Source: Galeopsis tetrahit
Taxonomy: Eukaryota > Streptophyta > Magnoliopsida > Lamiales > Lamiaceae
Direction of reading: 5' to 3'
Length of the DNA stretch: 64,000 nt
NCBI GenBank assembly: GCA_963675135.1
Contig: OY776121.1
Span: forward strand, 63,628,265 to 63,692,264
Made by a program: the position numbers and the translations under genes. Shown here one piece after another: positions 41,401-51,442 of this stretch (positions are counted from its first letter, which is position 1; the number at the start of each line of letters is the position of its first letter). The notes beneath the pieces were generated by a model. It was given only the letters and a program-made list of their open reading frames with translations, was not told where the DNA came from and did not search any database.

Positions 41401-44400
41401 AAAGCTTTATTTACTCGTGCAAAAACGTAAACACGGCTAGCAACAGAGAGTCAGAGAATGACCAATACCGAAAAGAAAAAAAACACACACACACACACAC
41501 AATTCAAGTATTCAACAATTAAACAGATAAAATCTTCAAATGATGAAGACGGCATGCCTAAAATTCTAAACATAAAATTGAATATAAAAACACTTTTGCC
41601 TTTTGAAATAACTCATCATCAAAACTGAATTTATATGGACCCATGATCATAAATATAACATAAATGAAATAGGATATCGACAAGATATCTAGTGAACTGT
41701 AGAATAAAAGGACTTTTTTACCTAGTGTTTGCAGAGTAAGGGGAAGATATGGGCTGGTAATAGCTATCATGCCCATGTCCATGCCCCTGTCCATGCCCAT
41801 GCCCATGCCCATGTCCATGTCCATATCCACTACCATGTTCAAACCCATTTCCATGTCCAAATCCATTTCCAAAATCGTTTTTATTTGGAGTGTCTGGCTC
41901 TTCTGGAGACTCAACATTCAAGCTCTCCAGGATAGCTCTTGCAAGTTGTTCATCCTCTTCCAATTGCGGTTCTCTATCTATCCATACATAAAATTACATT
42001 TGTTGAACTGGTATGGATGATATTATATAAGCATAAACTACATTTACAGAAAAGAATTTAAGACAGACCTAGAATCTTCAATAATTCATAGATGCATTGA
42101 AAATAGATTTCTACTGATCATTGATCAAACACATAGAGAAGACAGCTTTAAGTAATAAGAGATATGAAGCACCAACACAATGAACTACTGCTCAGCCAAG
42201 AAAGTAAAGTTCATTAAAGACAGCCAATTACACACATGAAAAAATTGCATGGCTATACACTTTAAAGTAGCCAAGTACCATTCTACGTTGCTGTCATTCC
42301 AAAACAGCCCATTACACACAAGCAAAAAATTGCATGCAATACACTTTGGGGGGTGTTTGTGTATAGATTTGAAATTCAGTAGGTGGATTTGATGAATAGT
42401 AAAAGATGTATTGGGATTTTGCATATGCATGGGAGAGTAGATTTTGTTGGATTTGATAAATTAGGATTTTGAAAATATAGGTATAGATGATTTATTGTGT
42501 ACTGAAAATTGTGTTGTTGCAGGCCTAGTTTGAGAGTGTATATATCTACTCTCAACTCACAATTGTAATCATATTATGAAAATTGCAATCTGAAACTACT
42601 TTCTTCCCCAACTTTCTCTCTGTTTAACCCCCCTTTCTTCGTGAATTTAGTCAGGCACAGTTTCTAAGGCACGTACCTCATGTCCTTTTCAGATTTTCTT
42701 CACCCCAAAGCGCGGTTTGTGTAAAAATTTTGAAATAAAAAATCATTTCGGCCAAAAAATAACTCAAAAGAAAACACAAATCATAAACAAGAAAACAGTG
42801 TTGAATTTAGGGCCTAGAGTTTAAGAGAAAAAATTGGTAAAGAAAACATAGAAACAACACTGTTGCCCCTATACGCCCTTTCCCCCTTTTTTCTTTGAGG
42901 ATCTTCTATTATGATATCACACATCGGTTCCACATGAAAGTGTGGAAGGGTATATAATGGGAGCCAACCCTTACCTTTGACCATGGTTTTGGGTTAAGTT
43001 AGGGCTCCCTAGCTTATATTCCTAACACCTCTCTGTTTCTACATTTTTTTATTTATGATGAGAATGAGAACTAGATTATTGATTAATTGTTGGCTTTGCT
43101 ACATTTGATGTTTTTTCATGTTTACATTAGTTGACTTTTGGGTTTTATTATGTGATTGTGGTACTGAACATTAATTCTGTAGGACAATATGTGTCAAATA
43201 TGTTTTATAAATAAAAGAAAAATGTTCCAAATAAAATAAATTACACAAGCATATTAATAGAGCACTCACCAACAACAATGTTTCCTCTCTGGTCTTCTTC
43301 TAATAGAGATAATGCAATAGCATGGTCTATGTCTTCAATCTCCGACCATGAATCCTACACCATTTTTCTTCCATCAACAAGCTATTCGTCTAAAACAATT
43401 AATCAGTAAAGGACTGAAATTATTCGTGTTTGTACATGTTATTCATGCCACTACCAACCACGAATAATTCAATGGAATTTGAAAGAAAAACATTTTAACC
43501 TCTCAACCCATTCAACTAAAATGAGAGTAAGAGACACCGTTTTCACAATAACAAATTCAAATTACCCTATCCAATATTCATTAACTAGTTCGTATACTTA
43601 AAAGTGAGTAACTTTGGGTATGTTTGTTTTGAGAGTATCCCAGCCGGCACAATAACAAATTCAAATTATCCTATCCAATATCCATATCATTAACTAGTTC
43701 ATATACTTAAAAGTGAGTAACTTTGGGTATGTTTGTTTTGAGACTATCCCAGCCGGCCTTAGGACTTTGTAATCTCAAACCCCCATTTGTTTTGGGATAC
43801 AAAATAAGGATTTTGAAATCCTATTAATCTTACTCTACTTTATCACCTATCACTACTCTCCTTCTCATTTTCCCAATACACTCACATTATCTACCTTTTT
43901 ACTTCCCAATACACTCATAATAATTTAATAATATAACATCAATCAGCTTTTCTACCATCCTACCCTACAAAATCTCAAAACAAACATACATTTTAACTAT
44001 TTATCAAGATTTTGAAATATAAGGATTTCAAAGTCCAAGATTTCCACCACCCACTATAATCCCAAAACAAGCATACCCTTTAGGATTAGAGACTTTGCAA
44101 ATATATCCTCCTTATGTGATAATGCAGTTAGTTCGAGAAACCTAGTTTTGCCGAGTGTATCTTTGATTGTTTATGCAGAATCGCAGATATAGAGCATTTC
44201 CCAGCATACTAATACACAACAATATGCAGGCATTAATATGTTTATACTGAAATTGAAATGGGTATAATAAGAGTATATGAAGAATAGGTGGTCCTGAGCA
44301 GCTTATTTTCTGACTATGTTCTTAAGAAAAACAAAAGGTTGAGGTAAGTTATTACATGAATTATGGAATCTAATGTTGAAAACAAGGTAACCAATACCAT

Positions 44401-44549
44401 CACAACAAAGAGACAGAAAATAAAATCGATGCACTTACATATGAAGTAGATGGATGATTTTCCACTGGATCAGTTCCAAATGTCCGGTCATATACCCCCT
44501 CCGAGAATTCATGATCTGAACCCTTGAAAATTTTGCTAAACCAGCCCAT
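35487..44549 (-). CDS. DAR1: DA1-RELATED protein (DAR1-like): UIM-LIM ubiquitin-activated peptidase
   Basis: Eleven GT-AG exons: 44549-44439, 43354-43270, 41977-41722, 41010-40890, 39603-39520, 38715-38596, 37798-37586, 37504-37442, 36813-36698, 36589-36531, 35788-35487. Phases agree throughout and give about 509 residues (Arabidopsis DA1: 532). N-terminus MGWFSKIFKG as in DA1/DAR1; UIM 1 (DIDHAIALSLLEED) in exon 2; UIM 2 (EEDEQLARAILESL) at the start of exon 3, then a Gly/His tract; LIM region from exon 4 (CAGC ... HPECFRCSGC); C-terminal peptidase with HEMMH and the downstream DVEEGICQ glutamate. DA1 family proteins are ubiquitin-activated peptidases that limit organ growth with BB/DA2-type E3 ligases. 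DAR1 is preferred over DAR2 from VLRRPRTGG and ILYGLPRLLTGSILAHEMMH. Introns carry MITEs but coding sequence is intact. A 5'-UTR intron is likely. Confidence 0.93.
36070..36384. mobile_element. Inverted-repeat element in the last DAR1 intron
   Basis: Ends GTAAATTGCAAAGTTGGTCC and, reversed at the right, GTAAATTGCAAAATTAATCC, both continuing to a shared TATTG(G/A)GTGTTGG. 315 bp. No certain target duplication. Probably a MULE- or Harbinger-derived MITE. Confidence 0.6.
39830..40745. mobile_element. Possible PIF/Tourist-like insertion in a DAR1 intron
   Basis: A GGGCTAGTTCGGTAGCCC-like left end at 39830 and a CCACCAAACAATC right end near 40730 bracket a segment with a GC-rich patch (40015-40110) unlike the rest of the intron. 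Ends match only weakly. Confidence 0.35.
41768..41875 (-). repeat. Gly/His repeat-coding tract of DAR1 exon 3
   Basis: CATGGG/CATGGA-type hexamers encode alternating Gly-His and Gly-Asn-Gly-Phe units (GHGHGHGHGHGQGHGHGHD) between UIM 2 and the LIM region. A plus-strand open frame over the same bases (41729-41935) is a shadow of the repeat. Confidence 0.85.
42915..43030 (+). promoter_or_regulatory. snRNA-USE-like and TATA motif pair in DAR1 intron 2
   Basis: ATATCACACATCGGTTCC followed about 25 bp later by GGTATATAATGGGAG resembles the USE (RTCCCACATCG) plus TATA of plant snRNA promoters, a combination also spread by repeats. The downstream sequence is not U1-U6. Probably a repeat-borne promoter. 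Confidence 0.3.
43544..44078. mobile_element. Tourist-like MITE with adjacent 104-bp duplication, DAR1 intron 1
   Basis: The MITE spans 43725-44078 (GGGTATGTTTGTTTTGAGA ... CCCAAAACAAGCATACCC) with TTT on both sides. The flank plus the first ~40 bp of the MITE is duplicated in tandem (units from 43544 and 43648), leaving an extra half-end at 43616. Confidence 0.75.
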
Positions 44550-45999
44550 TAGGAGAAATGTAGCCACAACATAGTCAACAAAGCCTTCACCTGTTACCAA
44601 AATATTCAATGGATATTCAGAAGAAAATGCAAGGCCATGAAATAAGTCCACACAAGCAGAGAAGACTATAGCTTTTACGTCAATTCTGTCGATGGTTCGC
44701 AACTGAGGATTTAATGAAGATGATTGTAATGCTACAGAGGATTTAATCCTTGGGGATGTAGTAAGTTAATAGCATAAAAAAATTGATTACTTTTTCGACA
44801 AACAATGCACCTGCGTCATATTATCAAGAAAAGATCACTTGGAATTTATTATATATTGCTATGTTATATTGACAAGAACAGGCTTTTGAATCCTCATTGC
44901 TCTAAACAGTATGACTTTACATCTTCTTTACTTGTAAGATGTTCGACTACAAAACCAAAATGTTGCAAGATTGAATATGTTCCATACGTATCCCCAGATA
45001 TATAGAATAAGTTGCATCACTAATATAAAGAAATTTATATTTCCAGTAGTGCAACTTGCCATGCAATTTACATATTCACTAAATGCAGCACAATTCAAAA
45101 CCAAATATAATCAAACCATCAACAGAATCGAAACAATGTTTGAAAATCAAAGAAACATGAAAAATTGGTCAAGCGACAATAGTTTCACACCAATCAATAA
45201 CCCAAATAAATTATGGCTCCATTTCTAAATTAAACTAAAGATAAAAGAATTTCACAAACTGGAGTGTCTAACCTCAACATAGACCCCAGAATCTGCAGAA
45301 ATGGTTGGGCAAAAGGCACTCAGATCAAAATAGAACAATGGGTAATCAGAAAAGCAACATCATGAGGAATATATTCAGGATGCTGAAAGAATCTAGTGGA
45401 GCAAAATCAGAAAATTCCAGTTCAATTTAAACGAAGTGTCTTTCTCTCCTTGAAACCCCAAAAAATGAATTAATTTCAAAACAAAACGGATAAAGAAGAT
45501 GATAAACTCCCGAAAATCTCTTATCAATCAAATAGCTCGACTAAAGAAACCAAAAATAAAATCCGGTGGGAAAACTGTTATATACGAATCATATGAAGAA
45601 TTATTGATGAAAATACGCGGTGATTTTCTAAGTCAAAGAAAAGACAAATAAATTGCGCCTAATTGACGCTAGATTGAATACCCAGAAAACGTTTGATGGG
45701 AAAAAAATCAAACGCAGTTGGGTATTTTCTTGAGTGGTTGAATTGGAATGGTTTACAGTGAGGAACAACCAAATATATACAAATATACTCCGTATGTATT
45801 AATATATATATATATACTCTACGTATATATCACGCGGGTCGGGTCTGTAGTACTTCCCTTCCCTTTACTCCTTTATTTTTCGCAAAAGGACACGCCACCC
45901 AAAAGCATTCGTCAATCATAATAGTTTGTAAGGAAACACTTGAAAATCATAATAGTTTTTAATTTTTTAAGAATCTCTTTTAATTAAAAATAGTGACTT
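44550..45999 (-). promoter_or_regulatory. 5' UTR, UTR introns and promoter of DAR1
   Basis: Upstream of the start codon are an acceptor (GGTAACAG, near 44590) and a possible donor (GAG|GTTAGAC, near 45272). The transcription start likely lies near 45700-45830, where the sequence turns to AT-rich TATA-like runs. Short plus-strand frames (44805-45228) show no recognisable domain. Confidence 0.4.
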
Positions 46000-46008
46000 A
46001 TCTTTATT

Positions 46009-47061
46009 CACAAAAATTTATATGCAATATTGCATACATGCATTTCAATCATTCATACACATGTTCTTTATAAATACACCCACAAGTTTAATTCACACAC
46101 ATTTTTTATAAATACACCCACAAGCTTAAATCACACACACATTTTTTAAAAATACACCCACAAGCTTAATTCACACACACATTTTTTTTAAATGCACCCA
46201 CTGACAGAAATTGAACATGGTCATCTTCTCCGAGCAGTTTTCGGTCACCTCAGGTCGCGATCGGACGCTGCAATTTACGATGACCTTAATCCTTAAATAT
46301 TTTATATTTCTTTAAATATTCTTTAATACTAATTATTATGGGTTAATATTATTTTGTATTACGTGCAATAATATATCTTACTACATGCAATAATATATGT
46401 TACTATATATTATAATATGAGTTACTTAATCAATAATTAAAAAAAAATATATAAAGAATCAGTATTACTATATAAAATTGTGTTATTACTACATAAAAAA
46501 TTATATGTTACTACATACTACAGTTTGAATTACTACATTGAATAGACGTTTGTTACTATATGTAACTTTATCAAATGATCTAGTATTTTTCGCATCATCC
46601 TACAATAAAACATTTTGTATTACAACATGATTATTGTGTTTACTACATTCGATAATATATGTTACTACGTATTATAATGTGAGTTACTACATCAATAAAA
46701 ACACTAGAAAAAACGCGTTACTAAATAAAAGAATTTGTATTATTATATAAATAGTTTGTGTTATTACTACATAAAATAATGTGTATTACTACATATTACA
46801 ATTTGAATTACTACATTTAATATCCCGCGTTCGACAATAAAATAAAAGATAAAAAAATCACAGAAACGAGTAAAATAAACGGATTAAAAAATTCGAATTA
46901 AGTTGTCAGTGAGTGTATTTATAAAAAGTGTGTGTGAATTAAGTTTGTTGGTGTATTTATAAAAAATGTGTGTGTGAAATAAGTTTGTGGGTGTATTTAT
47001 AAAGAACATGTGTGTGAATAACTGAAATGCATATATGAAATATTTCATACAAGACTAGCCC
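46009..47061. mobile_element. MULE-like element with repeat-bearing arms (1,053 bp)
   Basis: The exact 9-bp target duplication ATCTTTATT lies at 46000-46008 and 47062-47070. The inverted arms each hold three to four tandem copies of a ~41-bp unit (ATAAATACACCCACAAGTTT, then ACACACATTTTTT). The core contains about twenty TTACTACAT-like motifs and one GC-richer patch near 46200-46285. No transposase. Confidence 0.8.
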
Positions 47062-47070
47062 ATCTTTATT

Positions 47071-48938
47071 AGCAAAAAAATTCCGTGGATCAGCTCATTT
47101 TGAGATATGGCGGAGTCGATTCCAGCCGAACGCGACGTAGTTCAAACTTGTTTGAAATATTATTTGAGCTTGAAATTATTGTTTAAACTTGTTTGATAAT
47201 TAATTGAGCCAAACTTGAGTAGTTTGACATTTTTTCACTAATTTTTTTTTTATACTTATCGAGTTCAAGTTAAACTTCAAATTGTACCAAATATAAATAT
47301 ATGGTCACACTTATTTAATATTTATGTCGAATCGAGCTCAAAGAATTCTTACCGAACAATGTCGAATTGAGTATCAAATAGCTTGATTTGATTTTCAACA
47401 CTAATATAAGATCGGTATCTCTTTTATAGAAAATATAATTCATTTTTTAGGTAAATTGTAAAACTACATTTTTAAAAATTATATGTAAAGTATATTAATT
47501 TTAAACAAAATTTAAAAAAGTGATATTACTTTACATTAAATAAGTTGTATCAAAATTTTCTTTAAAAAAAATAGTTGTATCAATTTAAAACAAAATATGT
47601 AAAATGTATTATTTTAAAGTAAAATTTTAAAAAGTGATACAGTATATTTTTCATTAAAAGGTGATAATATTTCTATTGAAGTGTAATATAATGATCACAC
47701 GATTATACATTCTCAAACTCTCACACAAGCTTTTACTTTCTTTTAAGAGTTATTGAACGAAAAAAAATGATTTTATAAGAACAAAGAAAAGAATTATGGC
47801 CACAGCCTACAAGCACGAACTGACCAAGGTCTTAAGAAATTCAAATCGAAAGGGAATGTTTGTACGGACTATATTTACTACAAGTTTTTGTGTATTATAA
47901 ATTATGAACTTAAGATTCATTTTATTGACCTACATTAGTACTTGAAATATTAGGTTGATAAGCTTTAATAAAAAAAAGAAATATATAATATTTTGTCAAT
48001 CATTGACCTGAAATAGGTATCTGAATTATTCACTAAAAAGACATTTCAACCAATTCTTTAATTTTAACTTTTAAAATTTAAATTTACATAATATGTTTCA
48101 CCTTCCAATTTTGGAGAGTCAAAACAACATTTTGTTTATTTAATTAAATGATTCATCATTTACAATATTTAATTTCTTGAGTGTATTAGATAATTCAAAA
48201 AATTAGGAGGACAGCATATCAAATAGAGGGAAAAAAAATGTGTAGTGGAGTATATTTTATGTGGTTGTTGGTCTTTTACATCTTTTTAGACACATGAGAT
48301 AGCTCCGTGAAGAAAAGAGAATATCAAGATAGAGCAAATTTCGTCAAATCATGTGCAACTCTATTTCGGGATCTAGTCAGTTCAACCTTTGAGCTGAACC
48401 TCAAAGCTCGACTTGGGGGGGCAATTTTCATGCCAGTCTTCATAAATAAAGTCTAAATCCTTGACCTCGTCCTAGTTATACAGATGATTAGCGAATAGAT
48501 CGACCATTAACGATTCAAAGGATGTTTGTGAACGCCGCACCTTGACAATTTTGTTCGCATGTCTTAAAGGTCAACCTCTGATCGACTATCCTGATCGTCC
48601 AGGTCAGCGAGCTCCATCCACGCTGCAACCCCCATGGAGAAATAGCCGCCTCTGCCAGGAATTTTTTTTTACATAAGCCAACCCATTCCACGTGTAAATA
48701 TAATAAGCTCAGTCAGCTCGTTCACTAAGCATAAAATACTTAGTCACCAAGTTTTAAAAGATAAAGTGTCACATAAGGGTACACATCTCATTTTTAAAGG
48801 CACGGTCAATGTAACAAAGACAACTATATATATATATATATATATATATACTTGCAAACTTAGTTGAGAAGCCAAAATCAATGCAAACTTTGCATTGTAA
48901 CAGAAGCAACAAGACTTAAAAGTACAATATGTGGGGTT
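47071..48938. other. AT-rich intergenic stretch
   Basis: No gene is seen. Bases 48350-48660 are less AT-rich (AGGTCAGCGAGCTCCATCC) and may be LTR debris. A (TA)n run lies at 48827-48851. Confidence 0.5.
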
Positions 48939-50696
48939 TTATATTAAGAATTGGTTTAAACGTACATTAGATTGCATTTTGAGAAGAAACGACACAACTT
49001 CAACCATGTCGGGTCGATCTTCCGGATCTTGTACCAAACAGCTCAAACTTAATTTCACCATTTGTACTGCATACTCCGTCCCTCCATTTTCCGCAAGTTG
49101 AGGAACAATGAACCTACTCAACCCACCCTCCGCGTTTTGTCCTTCCATGATAGCACTTACGTTTGATAGCAGCGTTTCCTTATTATAAACCTTGTACTTA
49201 TCGGTTATCAGTTCCAACAATACTATTCCTAAACCAAAAACGTCGACCTTGGGAGAAGCGTTACAATTTGCTTCTGTTGCAACACTAAAATGTGAAATCT
49301 TTGCTCGTAGGTTCCCATCAAGAAGAATGTTGCAACTTGTCACATCATTGTGCACGTACGCTGGGTTTGCAAAACTGTGGAGATACAGAAGTCCATTTGC
49401 AACATCAAGAGCGATGCCAATCCTCTGCTTCCAGCTCATTGCACCCTCGGATCCTCTGCTTCTCAGCCATTCTTCGAGGGACCCGTTGTTCATGTACTCA
49501 TGCACAAGGTACAAGTCCTGTTTATGCTCACAGAAGCCATGTAGTTTGATTATATTGAAGTGATTTATCTTGTGCAGAATCTTCATCTCCTTGTGATACG
49601 CTTCTCCTCTGCTCCTTTTAACCGCCAAAACTTCTTTCTTGAAAGTGCCCCGGTACACAGAGCTGGTGAGTACCCTTCTTTTCGATGCGAAATTCCTGGT
49701 GGCCTTGTTTATTTCGGAGAATTCGAACTCTTTGAGGGCTCGAGCTCGATCGAGCCTTGCGATTTCAAGATTGATCAAATCTTGCGGCGTCGCGCTTCTC
49801 CTTCTCTGTTTCGAAGCCCGTATTTTGAACATAAAGACGATAAGGAGTAGAAGGAGAAGTAGAAGAGAAAAAGATCCGGTGGATATACTGACAGCTAACA
49901 CAAGTGTGTTTGATTTTCTTTTTGGAACATGAATAAGAGGAGGGAAAGGTGAGTTTGCTTGATTATTATTATTATTAATAAGATTATGAGGTTCATTTTG
50001 AAGAGGGATTAGGATAGTTGTAAAAGGATAAATAGTGGAAAGCTGATCAGAAAGGCCATTTGCTTCACTTATACTCATTACACTCACATTGAATTGTTTG
50101 CTCAAAGCATAAAGAGTGTCACCACGGTTAATTGAGTAAGTGAGCAAGAAGTTCGTCCCAACCTTTTTTTGCTCTGGTGTCGGGCACGCGCACCGGAGCG
50201 GGACCCGGATCGTTTGACCCGATCCGGGACGGGGATTGGGATTGGCATGTTTGAGTGAGTCACATGTTGATAATCCTTGATAAGTTTCGTTTGCAATTGT
50301 GAAGTAGGTTTGGTTGTGGGATGGGATTGGATAAGTGGCGATTGCTTCGTAGTATTGTCGGCGTGGACAGGAGCAGTTGAGTGGGATTATGAGTTGTTGT
50401 CCTTGGGAGAGAAGTGTAAAGGGGGTAAAAGGATGGTTGATTTGAGAAAGTAGTGTAAGATTTGAAGATGTGAGGGCTGCGATGGCTGCAAGTGTGTTGA
50501 ATGGGGAGGTGGCTTTGAAGATGAGGAAAGATGGGCAAGAGGAGGAGAAATGGCGGGCGTTGGTGCATTTGTAGAGAGAAGATTCTGATGGGGGGTTACA
50601 GTTGAAGACAGAAGTTCCTGAGTAGTTCTGCTGAGGTTTGATGAATGGAGGAAAGAAGATGAGAGTTGAGATGATGAATTTCAGAATCCAGTTCAT
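48939..50696 (-). CDS. LysM receptor-like pseudokinase, LYK4/LYK5 type
   Basis: Intronless, 585 residues, like the LYK4/LYK5/LYR group. Signal peptide 1-22 (MNWILKFIISTLIFFPPF); ectodomain with three LysM units separated by CXC motifs (CSC near 109, CAC near 170); Asn-rich linker; membrane helix about 264-290 (LLLLLLLLIVFMF); kinase-like domain about 325-575. The family binds chitin or related glycans and pairs with the active kinase CERK1. The kinase looks inactive: the Gly loop is degenerate (VLTSSVYRG), HRD is HND, DFG is HFS, and the chain jumps from HFSVATEAN to PKVDVFGLG, so the activation loop and APE motif are missing. The VAVK lysine (LAVKR) and alphaC glutamate region remain. Known LYK4/LYK5 are weak or dead kinases, but this loss is greater. 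The frame is fully open, so it is probably a functional co-receptor, not a relic. Confidence 0.9.
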   Translation of the reverse strand: MNWILKFIISTLIFFPPFIKPQQNYSGTSVFNCNPPSESSLYKCTNARHFSSSCPSFLIFKATSPFNTLAAIAALTSSNLTLLSQINHPFTPFTLLSQGQQLIIPLNCSCPRRQYYEAIATYPIPSHNQTYFTIANETYQGLSTCDSLKHANPNPRPGSGQTIRVPLRCACPTPEQKKVGTNFLLTYSINRGDTLYALSKQFNVSVMSISEANGLSDQLSTIYPFTTILIPLQNEPHNLINNNNNQANSPFPPLIHVPKRKSNTLVLAVSISTGSFSLLLLLLLLIVFMFKIRASKQRRRSATPQDLINLEIARLDRARALKEFEFSEINKATRNFASKRRVLTSSVYRGTFKKEVLAVKRSRGEAYHKEMKILHKINHFNIIKLHGFCEHKQDLYLVHEYMNNGSLEEWLRSRGSEGAMSWKQRIGIALDVANGLLYLHSFANPAYVHNDVTSCNILLDGNLRAKISHFSVATEANCNASPKVDVFGLGIVLLELITDKYKVYNKETLLSNVSAIMEGQNAEGGLSRFIVPQLAENGGTEYAVQMVKLSLSCLVQDPEDRPDMVEVVSFLLKMQSNVRLNQFLI

Positions 50697-51181
50697 GATG
50701 ATGGATGCAGGTTATGGATTGATTTTGTTATGGATATTCTTGAATTTAAATTAATGTTGCTCTACAGGGGATAAACGCGTCGTGGATTAAACAAATTAAG
50801 GATGTGGGTCAGTTGACAAGGATCTTGAATTTACATCAACAAGATAATCGACACACTTTGTTATATGACGGAATGCCGAACTTACTTTTGAGCCAAATTC
50901 GAATTGAATATTCAATTTGGATGAGTAGTTATAAATTCAATAAATTTGGGGAGAACTTTATTTCACGAGAGCAAATAAAATTCTTGCCAAATTTTAAAAA
51001 GATACCACAAAACACTTAAATTTATGGCTACTGGATGTAGGCATATAGCCCTTCGTTTTGGATTGTAGTTAAAATCATATCTATAAAAACCTATAAATCC
51101 TATAAAATTCTTCACTAAAATTTAAAATTGAAAATTTTCCAAAATAAACACACCCTTAATTTTTGTGAGGTATATATAGTA
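50697..51181 (-). promoter_or_regulatory. Upstream region of the LysM receptor gene
   Basis: AT-rich, with a TTGAC W-box core at 50814 on the plus strand. A 71-codon frame at 50804-51019 has no recognisable features. Confidence 0.35.
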
Positions 51182-51440
51182 CTCCTTCCGTTCCGAAATT
51201 ATTTGCACAATTTGATCGACATAATTTTTAAAAAAAGTAAATTAAATTTAATGCTTGGTGATATAAGATAAAATAAAAGTATTTTAGATGATTTAGTGAG
51301 GTGTAAAGTGGATATGATGAGATGTAAAGTAAAATGTATATAAAAAGAGGGTGTCAATTTAAAAAATAAAATGATGTTGGAAGGATATTAATTTTATGGG
51401 GTATTTACCTATTAAAAGTGTGCAAGTAATTTTGAGAAAG
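51182..51440. mobile_element. Decayed Stowaway-like MITE
   Basis: Left end CTCCTTCCGTTCCGAAATTATTTGC; eroded right end GTGCAAGTAATTTTGAGAAAG; TA at both edges. Its interior (GATTTAGTGAGGTGTAAAG) resembles part of the hAT element at 16305. Confidence 0.6.
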
Positions 51441-51442
51441 TA

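Noticed and set aside
41484..41502. (AC)n tract as a regulatory site
   Set aside because: Ordinary intronic microsatellite.
41729..42020. His/Val- and Met/Pro-repeat plus-strand proteins
   Set aside because: Antisense readings of the Gly/His tract of DAR1 exon 3.
49192..49932. Plus-strand frames over the LysM receptor gene
   Set aside because: Antisense shadows of the intact minus-strand kinase-like domain.
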